Assembly (NCBI GenBank): GCA_944326545.1
Contig: CALVEH010000001.1
Span: 300,567-364,566, forward strand
Direction: 5' to 3'
From: Candidatus Gastranaerophilales bacterium
Lineage (GTDB): Bacteria; Cyanobacteriota; Vampirovibrionia; Gastranaerophilales; Gastranaerophilaceae
Length of the DNA: 64,000 nucleotides
Made by a program: the position numbers and the translations under genes
Part shown: piece after piece, positions 9,928-17,816 of the stretch
Layout: the number at the start of each line of letters is the position of its first letter
How positions within the stretch are numbered: the first letter of the stretch is position 1
The notes under the pieces: generated by a model
What the model saw: the letters and a program-made list of their open reading frames with translations, nothing else
Databases searched by the model: none
What the model was told of the DNA's origin: nothing

Positions 9928-11304
9928 ATGTTTGATAGTTTGTCAGATAAATTACAAGAGATAATAAGAAAAACTTCGGGCAATGATAAGCTGACAGAAG
10001 ATAATATGCAAGATGCACTAAGAGAGATTCGCCGTGCTTTGCTTGAGGCTGATGTTAATTTACGTGTTGTAAAAGCTTTTGTTGCTTCAGTAAGAGAACG
10101 TGCTGAAGGTGAAAATGTAGTACAGGGTGTTAATCCTGCACAGCAATTGATAAAGATAGTAAATGACGAGCTTGTAAAACTTCTTGGTGAAAAAAATGAA
10201 CCTCTAAATCTTAGCGGTCATCCTTCAATCATTATGATGCTTGGCTTGCAAGGTTCAGGTAAAACAACTTCAAGTGCTAAACTTGCTGTTAAATTAAAAA
10301 AAGAAGGAAAAAATCCTCTTCTTGTTGCCTGTGACGTGTATAGACCTGCAGCTATTGCTCAATTAAAAACTTTGGGCGAACAAATCGGGACTCAAGTTTT
10401 TACTATTGATGGTTGTACTGATGTTCAAAGAATTGCATCTGAAGCGTTAGAATATGCAAAAAACAACGGATTTAATGTTGTTATTTTAGATACTGCCGGT
10501 CGTTTGCAAATTGATACACAAATGATGGCAGAACTTTTATTGTTAGACAGAGCTTTTCATCCTCAAGAAAAATTGCTTGTTATAGATGCTATGACAGGTC
10601 AAGAAGCTGTTAATGTAGCTGAAAACTTTAACGAACAACTTGAGATTACTGGTTTAGTGTTAACAAAATTAGACGGCGACTCAAGAGGCGGTGCTGCACT
10701 CAGTGTTGTTTACTGTACACAAAAACCTATTAAATTGACAGGTGTAGGTGAAAAAATAGATGCACTACAAGATTTTCACCCCGATAGAATGGCAACAAGA
10801 ATTCTTGGTATGGGCGATATTGTTTCTCTTGTGGAAAAAGCCCAAGAAAACTTTGATGCTAAAAAAGCAGAAGAACTTGAAAAGAAAATGAGAAAAGCTG
10901 AGTTTTCTTTCAATGACTTTTTAAATATGCAAAAAACAATGAAAAACTTTGGATCTTTGGATCAATTGCTCGGAATGTTACCTATTCCCGGACTTAAAAA
11001 AGACGACAGACAGTTGATTGCCAATGAAGGCGAAAAACATATGAAAAGAATTGAGGCTTTCATTCAAAGTATGACACCTGAAGAAAGAGATAACCCGTCT
11101 TTAATAAATACAAGCCGTAAAAAACGTATTGCAAAAGGTTGTGGTATGCAGCTTCAAGACGTAAACCAATTTATTACACAGTTTGAGCAAATGCGTAAAA
11201 TGATGCAAGGTTTTACGAAAATTTCTGACGGCGTTAAGTCAGGCAAGATAAAAATCCCTAAATTGCCAAAAGGTTTTGGGAAACATTCTAAGTTACCTTT
11301 TTAG
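9928..11304 (+). CDS. ffh: Signal recognition particle protein Ffh
   Basis: 458 residues with the standard N-G-M layout. The N domain helical bundle comes first, then the GTPase P-loop GLQGSGKTT (106-114), DTAGR, and TKLDGDSRGG. From about residue 300 follows the methionine-rich M domain with the RNA-binding segment ending in SRKKRIAKGCGMQ. It binds signal sequences on ribosomes together with the 4.5S RNA (encoded at 14461-14547) and docks on FtsY (encoded at 52017-53021). Its 3' end overlaps the convergent minus-strand gene by 17 bases. Confidence 0.98.
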   Translation: MFDSLSDKLQEIIRKTSGNDKLTEDNMQDALREIRRALLEADVNLRVVKAFVASVRERAEGENVVQGVNPAQQLIKIVNDELVKLLGEKNEPLNLSGHPSIIMMLGLQGSGKTTSSAKLAVKLKKEGKNPLLVACDVYRPAAIAQLKTLGEQIGTQVFTIDGCTDVQRIASEALEYAKNNGFNVVILDTAGRLQIDTQMMAELLLLDRAFHPQEKLLVIDAMTGQEAVNVAENFNEQLEITGLVLTKLDGDSRGGAALSVVYCTQKPIKLTGVGEKIDALQDFHPDRMATRILGMGDIVSLVEKAQENFDAKKAEELEKKMRKAEFSFNDFLNMQKTMKNFGSLDQLLGMLPIPGLKKDDRQLIANEGEKHMKRIEAFIQSMTPEERDNPSLINTSRKKRIAKGCGMQLQDVNQFITQFEQMRKMMQGFTKISDGVKSGKIKIPKLPKGFGKHSKLPF

Positions 11305-12136
11305 CTTTTTTATCTTTTTCAAAGCTTTCAATAGCTCGTTTGAAATTTATATTTTTAAAGTCGATGGAGTCTATAGCATCGTCCCATTTATTGTGGTATT
11401 TTTCGGCGACTTTTCTTCCTGCCAAAGAGCCTACTGTTAAAGCAACAAATAATGCAGGATATTTTATGTACCATTTTTTATTATCTACAGCCAGTGATAC
11501 ACCAGAAATTAATACAGTCGGAACTAAGGAATTAGCAATAAGCTCTTTTGCCGTCCTTTTGATTTTATTATTGTAGCCTTCTGTTTTTGCTACAGACATC
11601 CCTGTTAATGCAAGCATTGGTGCTGCCGTTAAAAGGCTCATGTTGGGTAATGCCAGTACCGTAAAGGCTGTTTGTTTAAATTGTTGGTTTACGTAATTAA
11701 AGTTTTGAAAAACTTTACTTTCAACCAGTACTTTATGTTCTAATGCTTTTTTATCTGCAATTTCTTGTTGTTTAAAAAACGGTTTACTAAGAATATATTT
11801 ATGAGCAAGTTCATTTGCTCCAATTGCCCCTAAAATTCCGCCAAGAGTTACCGCTACAGCACCTGCTGTTTGTTTGAGTATGTATTCAGTTTGCTTTAGT
11901 ACAACTTTATTAAATACATTTTTTTTACATAAAGCGTTTGCTATAGGGTTGGTTACCAAAAAGCCTGCCAATGAACCTGTTAGCATGGCAGTGTCTTTTA
12001 CAAGAACTGTTTTCTTTTTTGAAGGTCTTGCTTTTTCATAATCGTGCATTGTTTTCCCTGTACTGACGGCAAGAAATACTGTCGGTGCAAGGAATCTTGG
12101 ACTTGATAAAGCTTTTGATACCTGTTTTATGTTCAT
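11288..12136 (-). CDS. Hypothetical membrane protein, lineage-specific
   Basis: 282 residues with several moderately hydrophobic, Gly/Ala-rich segments (for example LTGSLAGFLVTNPIANALC and GAVAVTLGGILGAIGANELA) separated by basic loops. The pattern suggests 5-6 short membrane helices. No family is recognised. The gene converges on ffh and overlaps its end. Its upstream region holds the HLR1-like site and paired palindromes described separately, which could control it or a small RNA reading the other way. Confidence 0.7.
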   Translation of the reverse strand: MNIKQVSKALSSPRFLAPTVFLAVSTGKTMHDYEKARPSKKKTVLVKDTAMLTGSLAGFLVTNPIANALCKKNVFNKVVLKQTEYILKQTAGAVAVTLGGILGAIGANELAHKYILSKPFFKQQEIADKKALEHKVLVESKVFQNFNYVNQQFKQTAFTVLALPNMSLLTAAPMLALTGMSVAKTEGYNNKIKRTAKELIANSLVPTVLISGVSLAVDNKKWYIKYPALFVALTVGSLAGRKVAEKYHNKWDDAIDSIDFKNINFKRAIESFEKDKKAKKVT

Positions 12137-12217
12137 GATGTGTTGTGAATATCAGTAAACTCTTTTGGGTAAATACTATTAAACACCTAAATTAAAAATT
12201 TTGCGCTATTTAATTTC

Positions 12218-12276
12218 TTTGTAAAGAAATGTAACAGTATATACTCAAAAGTGAAATTTCGAACTTAGTATATACT
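12218..12276. promoter_or_regulatory. Operator cluster: TGTAA direct repeat plus two AGTATATACT palindromes
   Basis: TTTGTAAAGAAATGTAAC (12218-12235) contains two TGTAA half-sites 10 bases apart. It fits the reverse complement of the cyanobacterial HLR1 box. It is followed at once by AGTATATACT (12236-12245), repeated exactly at 12267-12276, a centre-to-centre spacing of 31 bases (about three helical turns). The cluster sits between the minus-strand gene ending at 11288 and a plus-strand transcript with a strong terminator. A regulatory role is inferred from the symmetry and phasing. Confidence 0.45.
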
Positions 12277-12289
12277 TTATATATATGTA

Positions 12290-12429
12290 AGCATTAAATA
12301 AAAAACGAGAAACCAATAAAAAAGATTTTAAATAAGACGAGACTTTCACACTAACACTAACCTACCTAACTTCCTAACCTTCCCTTCCTATTAAAAGTAT
12401 TGCTCTAATGAAATTAGAGCTTTTTTTTT
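12290..12429 (+). ncRNA. Candidate small RNA with pyrimidine-rich CCUUCC segment
   Basis: This stretch has no open reading frame with a start. It lies downstream of a -10-like TATACT/TATATA area and the operator cluster, and ends in an intrinsic terminator (12402-12429). Its central part is rich in CTAAC and CCTTCC, complementary to Shine-Dalgarno-like GGAAGG sequences. These facts fit a regulatory small RNA of about 140 nt. There is no good -35 box, so an activator would be needed. This is a prediction, not a recognised family. Confidence 0.35.
12402..12429 (+). terminator. Intrinsic terminator, no gene upstream on this strand
   Basis: GCTCTAAT (12402-12409) and ATTAGAGC (12413-12420) form an 8-bp stem with a GAA loop, followed by nine T. 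The minus-strand reading lacks a T tract, so it serves a plus-strand transcript, although no plus-strand coding gene ends here. Confidence 0.8.
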
Positions 12430-12440
12430 GCGTAAAAATC

Positions 12441-13322
12441 TTAAATTTGATGGAGGATTGGGCTTTTTTCAATTTTTTCCATATATTGTTGTATAACGTT
12501 TTGAGGCATATACATGTAAATTCCGAATAAGTCCGATGTATCAACTTTTTGACCTTTTGGAGTTTCTTTGATTCTTTTTTCTATAATTTGGTTTGGGTCA
12601 TTTGTTCCGTACTCTTTGACAAACTCGTAATAATCCAAATCCTTGTCATATTTGTCTACAGGTAAAAAACGTCTGCCCCTTTTGTAGTGCGCTGCGTGTG
12701 AATTTGGTTCTGCTAAAGATAATATGTTTGGTTCAATACCTTCTTGCAAACAGTATTCTATTGCTATTTGGTCAGATAGTTTGCCTATGCCTGAGTAATG
12801 TTCTTCGTCGTTGTTTTGCAAATATTCTATAGAAATCCTGTCACCTTCTATTCCTATTTCAGGAAAATCATCAAGAAGTTTGCTGTTGTCGAGATAGTAA
12901 TCGTATGCCGGATTTAGCTTTGCAAGATGCCAATCTTCTATTATCACAAAACCAAGTTCTTTATTTGTTTCAGGTTCTAAAAAGTAATAACTCACAGTGT
13001 GTTTGTCACTGGATTTTGCTATGTTGACTGCTACTGGGATTTTTTCAATTTTATTGTTTTTTTTGTTAAATATTTTTTTATATATTATGCCTTTATCCTG
13101 TGGATTTATTTGTACCGTTATTTTTTTAGGCGTTTTTGTTTTTGCACAAATGTGTTCAATTTCTACATCAAAAATTTGGGGCTTTTCTACAGTCTTTTCA
13201 AATACATCTTTGTCTAAAACATTTAGTTTGTTTTCTGGCGTGGAAATATTTTCTTTTTTTATTTTTATTGGGCGAATGGGTGTATCTAAGCCAAATAAGC
13301 TGTTAAAATCATTTATGTTCAT
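12441..13322 (-). CDS. Hypothetical soluble protein
   Basis: 293 residues, without signal peptide or membrane segment. The N-terminal third is Lys/Ile-rich and extended; the C-terminal two thirds are mixed alpha/beta. The segment SYYFLEPETNKELGFVIIED and later YSGIGKLSDQIAIEYCLQEG vaguely recall GNAT-type acyltransferase strands and the acetyl-CoA loop, but the core motif is not clear enough to claim. It diverges from the J-domain gene with about 90 bases between starts. Confidence 0.7.
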   Translation of the reverse strand: MNINDFNSLFGLDTPIRPIKIKKENISTPENKLNVLDKDVFEKTVEKPQIFDVEIEHICAKTKTPKKITVQINPQDKGIIYKKIFNKKNNKIEKIPVAVNIAKSSDKHTVSYYFLEPETNKELGFVIIEDWHLAKLNPAYDYYLDNSKLLDDFPEIGIEGDRISIEYLQNNDEEHYSGIGKLSDQIAIEYCLQEGIEPNILSLAEPNSHAAHYKRGRRFLPVDKYDKDLDYYEFVKEYGTNDPNQIIEKRIKETPKGQKVDTSDLFGIYMYMPQNVIQQYMEKIEKSPILHQI

Positions 13323-13410
13323 ATTTAGATTAAAACCGTAAATATAAATATTTGCTATAGTATGATAAAATTTTTAATAAACTTTGTTGATTTTGTAAAT
13401 TTAAGCAAAA

Positions 13411-13992
13411 ATGAATTTTAATCGTAATTATTATAAAATACTTGGAATTGAACCTACAGATGACGAAAAGGCAATAAAAAATGCCTATAAACGTATGGCA
13501 AAACGTTGGCATCCTGATATTAACGATAACTCTGCAGAAAGTCGTCAGATGATGAAGGATATCAATGAAGCATATGAGGTTTTGTCGGATTTTCGCTTGC
13601 GAAATGAGTATAACAAAGTGATGTTTGGTTCGGCAAAAGCTAAACATCGAGAGAAATCCGCATATAATTATTCTGGTGGATTTTCGTACTCACCACAGTC
13701 TGAAGAAGCAAGGGAAAAAGTCCGTAAAAGGTACGAAAACAAGTATAAAGATGCAAATTTGTATTATAAAGAGTTCGAAAAAAATATAGAAGAAGGAAGA
13801 CAAAATATTTGTACCGGTTCATTTTTTGATAAGTTTCATCTTCTTATTGCAGATTCGATATACTTACCTTCTGGTTTAAAATTTTTTATGATTCCTGTTT
13901 TTGTTATTTTGGCAATAATTTGGCACGGAGTTGATATAACAAGCAAAATTTTTCTTGCTGTGTTTCATTTTTTTGTTGCTGATAAACGTTAA
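13411..13992 (+). CDS. J-domain (DnaJ-like) membrane-anchored protein
   Basis: 193 residues. Residues 4-65 form a J domain with the essential HPD at 34-36 (KRWHPD), so it should stimulate an Hsp70 ATPase. The middle is a charged linker. Residues about 155-185 are strongly hydrophobic (FFMIPVFVILAIIWHGVDIT), a C-terminal membrane anchor. It lacks the Gly/Phe region, zinc fingers and substrate domain of true DnaJ, so it is a type III J-protein, probably recruiting DnaK to the membrane. Confidence 0.85.
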   Translation: MNFNRNYYKILGIEPTDDEKAIKNAYKRMAKRWHPDINDNSAESRQMMKDINEAYEVLSDFRLRNEYNKVMFGSAKAKHREKSAYNYSGGFSYSPQSEEAREKVRKRYENKYKDANLYYKEFEKNIEEGRQNICTGSFFDKFHLLIADSIYLPSGLKFFMIPVFVILAIIWHGVDITSKIFLAVFHFFVADKR

Positions 13993-14459
13993 ATTATGCA
14001 AAAAAAAATGCTTACAATTCGTTGCAAGCATTAAATAAACACGAGGATATTAAGAGAGAGAGAGTATATGGATAAAACTTTATTAATCTTTTTTTAGTTA
14101 AGTTCAATCTCTAACTTAAAGATATATATGGTTTTTAGCTTCCTTTAAATTTTTGATTTCCCTTACTCTTATATAAAGTATTTTTTAATTCTAAAATTGC
14201 CTGACTTGTTTTAAATTATTAAGAAATGTAAAGCAGATTTAAAAATGCGGTATTAGATTTGGAGTTTGTTTATTTAATAATTAAATAATTAAAAAATTAA
14301 TATAACTTTACAAAAAATCCCGAAATCCTTATAAAAAGAAGAAGTCGGACATAATCGATTTTATTAAATATGTCTTATTTTTTATTAAACAAACAAGGCG
14401 CAGTTTTTAAAAATTGGCTTAAAGTTTAATAAAATCAATGAAAAACACTTGCTTATGAT
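13993..14459. other. Non-coding interval between J-protein gene and SRP RNA
   Basis: About 470 bases of very AT-rich sequence with no credible gene. It holds a minus-strand terminator-like hairpin (14000-14032), the 14-base string AAGCATTAAATAAA at 14026 (also at 12289), an AAGAAATGTAAAG motif at 14221, a weak hairpin GACATA/TATGTC near 14346-14373, and a TATGAT -10-like box at 14454 just before the SRP RNA. Confidence 0.5.
14000..14032 (-). terminator. Minus-strand intrinsic terminator
   Basis: AATGCTT (14007-14013) pairs with AAGCATT (14026-14032), and an inner CAA-TTCG-TTG tip extends the stem. Reading leftward on the minus strand, the hairpin is followed by nine T (A run at 14000-14008). 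There is no known minus-strand gene to its right before the ribosomal region. Confidence 0.55.
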
Positions 14460-14460
14460 T

Positions 14461-14547
14461 TTTGAGCATGTAAGATTAGAAAGGTGGGGCATATTGTGTC
14501 CTGAAGGGAGCAGTGTTACAGCCGAAACAACACCCTACAGCCTCAAA
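14461..14547 (+). ncRNA. ffs: 4.5S (small bacterial) SRP RNA
   Basis: The core GTCCTGAAGGGAGCAG (14489-14504) matches the conserved tip of bacterial SRP RNA (E. coli GTCCGGAAGGAAGCAG), with a TGAA instead of GGAA tetraloop. Long-range pairing supports it: TTTGAG (14461-14466) with CTCAAA (14542-14547), TGTA (14469-14472) with TACA, GGTG (14483-14486) with CACC, and GGC with GCC, giving one hairpin of about 87 nt. It forms the RNA part of the SRP with Ffh. A TATGAT box at 14454-14459 may be its -10 element, although it is close to the first paired base. Confidence 0.85.
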
Positions 14548-14597
14548 TATACCCAAAACGCCAATGATACACAATCAAAAAAGTCAAAGAAGGTAAA

Positions 14598-14813
14598 ATG
14601 GCAAAAGATGTAATTGAATTTGAAGGCAAGATTTTAGAGTCTTTACCAAACGCAATGTTTAGAGTTGAACTCGAAAACGGACACGAAATCCTTGCTCATA
14701 TATCAGGAAAAATCAGAAAAAACTTTATTAAGATTCTTCCGGGTGACAAAGTAAAAGTTGAAATGACACCTTATGACCTGACAAGAGGAAGAATCACTTA
14801 CAGACTTAAATAA
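14598..14813 (+). CDS. infA: Translation initiation factor IF-1
   Basis: 71 residues, the standard length, a single S1-type OB-fold. The sequence opens [20 protein letters not shown] and closes RGRITYRLK, both family hallmarks. It binds the ribosomal A site and assists IF-2 and IF-3. It heads the alpha-type ribosomal operon as in many bacteria. Confidence 0.98.
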   Translation: MAKDVIEFEGKILESLPNAMFRVELENGHEILAHISGKIRKNFIKILPGDKVKVEMTPYDLTRGRITYRLK

Positions 14814-14840
14814 CAGCTTCGGCTTTATTCATATACAAAG

Positions 14841-14859
14841 TGTCCCGCCTCTCGGGACA
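14841..14859 (+). repeat. GC-rich hairpin between infA and rpmJ
   Basis: TGTCCCG (14841-14847) and CGGGACA (14853-14859) form a perfect 7-bp stem with a 5-base loop. No T tract follows, so it is probably an RNA processing, stability or attenuation element rather than a terminator. Confidence 0.5.
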
Positions 14860-14900
14860 TACGCGGCAAAAACAATAAAACACTAGATAAGGAAAACAAA

Positions 14901-15014
14901 ATGAAAGTAAGAGCATCAGTTAAAAAAATGTGCAAAGACTGCAAATTCATCAGAAGAAGAGGCAGAATCACAGTTATCTGCAAAAACCCAAAACACAAAC
15001 AAAGACAAGGGTAG
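14901..15014 (+). CDS. rpmJ: 50S ribosomal protein L36
   Basis: 37 residues: starts [16 protein letters not shown] and ends PKHKQRQG. The zinc-ribbon ligands C11, C14, C27 and H32 are all present, so it is the zinc-binding form of bL36. Ribosome site AAGG lies about 10 bases upstream (AGATAAGGAAAACAAA). It sits between infA and rpsM, the usual order. Confidence 0.97.
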   Translation: MKVRASVKKMCKDCKFIRRRGRITVICKNPKHKQRQG

Positions 15015-15015
15015 C

Positions 15016-15200
15016 GGATTTCTGTACGGGCGCCGAGTGAGCATAGCGAACCCAGCCCGTAATGCGAAGCACAAAGTGAGTTATACCTAAGCGAAACTAA
15101 CGACAGTGCTGAGCGAAAAAGAAATTCAAGACAACGGATTTTGTAGCATTAGCAAACATCAATATCCGACTTGTAAGACAAAAAACAATCACAAAATAAA
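15016..15200 (+). repeat. Palindromic repeat-like insert between rpmJ and rpsM
   Basis: A 199-base spacer separates rpmJ from rpsM, where usually a few tens of bases occur. TACGGGC (15025-15031) and GCCCGTA (15055-15061) form a 7-bp stem; ATTTCT (15018-15023) and AGAAAT (15120-15125) flank it as an outer stem. It has several GAGYGARC-type words (GAGTGAGC, GAGCGAAA) and is richer in G+C than its surroundings. It resembles the elements at 15580-15690 and inside lpd. Confidence 0.45.
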
Positions 15201-15213
15201 ATAAGGAGAAAAG

Positions 15214-15579
15214 ATGGCAAGATTGGCTGGGGTTGATTTACCCCGTAACAAAAGAATGATAATCGCATTAACCTATATCTACGGTATAGGACCAACTCGT
15301 TCTGCTAAAATTCTTGAAGCTTGTGGTATTTCTCAAGACTTAAGAACAGACGATTTGACAGATGACGATATCAAAAAACTCAGAAATGAGCTTACAAACT
15401 ATCATATCGAAGGTGACTTGAGAAGAGAAGAATCTCTTAACATCAAGAGACTTTCAGAAATCAACTCTTACAGAGGTATGAGACACAGAAGAAAACTTCC
15501 TGCAAGAGGTCAAAGAACAAAAACTAACGCTAGAACAAGACGCGGTAAAAAAACTGGTCCAGTTTCTAAGAAGAAGTAG
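15214..15579 (+). CDS. rpsM: 30S ribosomal protein S13
   Basis: 121 residues; [20 protein letters not shown] at the start and [20 protein letters not shown] near the end are typical uS13. It contacts 16S rRNA in the head and the P-site tRNA. A good ribosome site AAGGAGAAAAG precedes the ATG. Confidence 0.98.
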   Translation: MARLAGVDLPRNKRMIIALTYIYGIGPTRSAKILEACGISQDLRTDDLTDDDIKKLRNELTNYHIEGDLRREESLNIKRLSEINSYRGMRHRRKLPARGQRTKTNARTRRGKKTGPVSKKK

Positions 15580-15700
15580 AACGCGTTAGCCGCGGTGAAG
15601 CCTTGAAAGGCTTTCAGAACTGAAAGACTGTAAAGGCGGAACTTAATATCAGCGACGTAGGAGTTTTGGAAAAACTCCACAGGAGCAATAAAAACAACAT
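15580..15700 (+). repeat. Palindromic repeat-like insert between rpsM and rpsK
   Basis: Three adjacent stems: AAGCCTT/AAGGCTT (15598-15613), CTTTCAG/CTGAAAG (15611-15626) and GGAGTTTT/AAAACTCC (15660-15678). The words AGCGACGT and TTTTGGA recur in the same order in the palindromic insert inside lpd (47590-47611), suggesting one dispersed element family. Confidence 0.45.
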
Positions 15701-15728
15701 TAATAGTAATAATTTAAAGGAAATAAAA

Positions 15729-16115
15729 ATGGCAAGACCAATAAAAACTAAAAAGAAAGAAAAAAAGAATGTATTGCAAGGTGTTGTACATATTCAATCA
15801 ACATTCAACAATACAATCGTGACTTCTTGCGATACTCAAGGTAATGCTATTGCTTGGGCATCAGCAGGAGGATGCGGATTCAAAGGTGCCAGAAAAGGTA
15901 CTCCATTCGCAGCTCAATCAGCAGCAGCTCAAGTAGCTAAAAAATCTGTTGATCAAGGCATGAAAAAAGTTGAAGTCTATATCAAAGGACCTGGTTCAGG
16001 CCGTGAAACTGCTATCAGAGCTATTCAGGCTGCAGGTTTAGAAATCACATTAATCAAGGACGTTACTCCAATTCCACACAACGGATGCCGTCCACCTAAA
16101 AAACGTAGAGTGTAA
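15729..16115 (+). CDS. rpsK: 30S ribosomal protein S11
   Basis: 128 residues from the ATG at 15729 ([13 protein letters not shown]), preceded by the ribosome site AAAGGAAA. An in-frame ATG 63 bases upstream would add 21 Asn-rich residues from the repeat region and is rejected. [16 protein letters not shown] and the C-terminal [13 protein letters not shown] are the uS11 signatures. It lies in the platform of the small subunit near the mRNA exit. Confidence 0.97.
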   Translation: MARPIKTKKKEKKNVLQGVVHIQSTFNNTIVTSCDTQGNAIAWASAGGCGFKGARKGTPFAAQSAAAQVAKKSVDQGMKKVEVYIKGPGSGRETAIRAIQAAGLEITLIKDVTPIPHNGCRPPKKRRV

Positions 16116-16141
16116 TTAATTAACGACAAAGGAGTCAAAAA

Positions 16142-16741
16142 TTGGCTAAATATACAGGACCTTCAAATAAATTATTCCGTAACTACGGTGTTACGGACTT
16201 ATCTAACAGAAAGTTGGTTTCTTCTTTGAGACAGACTGCTTCAGGTCAGCATGGTGCTGCAAGAAAAAAACTTTCTGACTATGCTATTCACTTAAATGAA
16301 AAGCAAAAAATCAGACTTACTTACTTGGTAAGTGAAAAACAATTCGCAAAATATTATAACAAAGCTGCTAGAACAAAAGGCGTTACAGGTACAGTTCTTT
16401 TACAATTATTGGAAAGAAGAGTTGATAACGTATTGTTCAGAGCTGGCTTTGCTACTACAAGAAAACAAGCTAGACAAATCGTTAACCACGGTCACGTATT
16501 AGTTAACGGTAAAAAAGTTGACATTCCATCTTACCTATTAAAAGTTGGCGACGTTGTTACAATCAGAACAAGAAGTTCAGAATTTGTAAAAACTGTTATG
16601 GAACCGCTTGATGTGGCTGCTCCTCAATGGATGACAGTAGATGCGGCTGCTCAAAAAATTGTATTCGACAGAATACCGGAAAGAGAAGAACTCGATCCTG
16701 AATTTAAAGAGCAACTCGTTATTGAGTACTACTCAAAATAA
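16142..16741 (+). CDS. rpsD: 30S ribosomal protein S4
   Basis: 199 residues, with a TTG start supported by the site AAAGGAG 6 bases upstream. The S4 RNA-binding domain (about 88-150) contains [20 protein letters not shown] and [18 protein letters not shown]. It nucleates 30S assembly on the 5' domain of 16S rRNA. The N-terminus lacks the zinc cysteines found in some S4 proteins. Confidence 0.97.
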   Translation: MAKYTGPSNKLFRNYGVTDLSNRKLVSSLRQTASGQHGAARKKLSDYAIHLNEKQKIRLTYLVSEKQFAKYYNKAARTKGVTGTVLLQLLERRVDNVLFRAGFATTRKQARQIVNHGHVLVNGKKVDIPSYLLKVGDVVTIRTRSSEFVKTVMEPLDVAAPQWMTVDAAAQKIVFDRIPEREELDPEFKEQLVIEYYSK

Positions 16742-16783
16742 TCCACATAAAGTCCGAATAACAACAAATTAGGAGAAAAACAG

Positions 16784-17773
16784 ATGGAATTAAAAATTAA
16801 AAACGTTACAACAACAACAGGTTCTGACGGTTCACAATACGGTAAATTCGTAATTGAACCATTAGAAAGAGGTTTTGGTAATACAATCGGAAACGCTTTA
16901 AGACGTGTGTTGTTATCTTCTTTGGAAGGTGCAGCAGTTACCGCTGTAAGAATCGAAGGTATTACTCACGAATATACCGCTATTCCTGGTATTGTTGAAG
17001 ACGTAATTGATATAATGCTTAACCTCAAAGGTATGGTTGTTAAAACAGAATCAGCTGAACCTGTGCAATTGAGATTAGACGTTGATAAACCAGGCCCTGT
17101 TCTTGCTTCTGATATTGAACTTCCTGCAGGTGTTAAAATTGTTAACCCTGACTGGTTGATCTGTACAGTTGCAGAAGGCGGTTCAATCCACGCTGATATC
17201 GTTGTAGAAACTGGTAAAGGTTATATCGCTCATGACGTGTTGAAAAACAATGACGGTTCTATGCCGATTGATATGTTGCCTATCGATGCAACATTTATGC
17301 CTATCAAACGTGTTAGCTACAATGTAGAAAACACTCGTGTAGGTGACGTTACTGACTTTGATAAATTAAACTTGGAAATCTGGTCAAACGGATCAATCGA
17401 TGTAAACGTTGCATTATCTCAAGCAGCTAACATCTTAATCGAACACTTTATGCAGATTGCATCAATTTCAGGTGGCGCTCCTGTTCTTTCAGTAGCTCCT
17501 GTTGCAGCTGTAATTGAGGAAGAAGAAGTTGTTGATACTGCAGCTCCTACAATTTCTATCGAAGATTTGGAATTGTCAGTAAGAGCTTACAACTGCTTGA
17601 AAAGAGCAAGCATTAACAACATGGCTGAATTATTGAAAAAATCAGAACATGACTTGTTAAATATTAAAAACTTCGGTAAAAAATCATCTGATGAAGTTAT
17701 CGAAAAATTACACCAATTCGGTTTAGACCTTATGCCTAATCCTGAAGGTGTAGATATGGACGAACTTGTATAG
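16784..17773 (+). CDS. rpoA: DNA-directed RNA polymerase subunit alpha
   Basis: 329 residues. The N-terminal dimerisation domain has GFGNTIGNALRRVLLSSLEGAA (split across strands) and FMPIKRVSYNVENTRVGD. After a Glu/Ala-rich linker at about 235-248, the C-terminal helix-hairpin-helix domain (250-320) has SVRAYNCLKRASINNMAELL, which contacts UP elements and regulators. Length is normal. Confidence 0.98.
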   Translation: MELKIKNVTTTTGSDGSQYGKFVIEPLERGFGNTIGNALRRVLLSSLEGAAVTAVRIEGITHEYTAIPGIVEDVIDIMLNLKGMVVKTESAEPVQLRLDVDKPGPVLASDIELPAGVKIVNPDWLICTVAEGGSIHADIVVETGKGYIAHDVLKNNDGSMPIDMLPIDATFMPIKRVSYNVENTRVGDVTDFDKLNLEIWSNGSIDVNVALSQAANILIEHFMQIASISGGAPVLSVAPVAAVIEEEEVVDTAAPTISIEDLELSVRAYNCLKRASINNMAELLKKSEHDLLNIKNFGKKSSDEVIEKLHQFGLDLMPNPEGVDMDELV

Positions 17774-17816
17774 TCTGTATTTTGAATAGACATAATTAAG
17801 AAAAAGGATAAATAAA

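Noticed and set aside
14067..14096. 9-codon leader peptide (ATG GAT AAA ...) after an AGAGAG run
   Set aside because: Hydrophobic codons but no attenuator structure or downstream gene nearby to regulate.
15666..15728. Longer N-terminus for S11 ([11 protein letters not shown]...)
   Set aside because: It is translated from the repeat region; the ATG at 15729 has the ribosome site and the canonical start.
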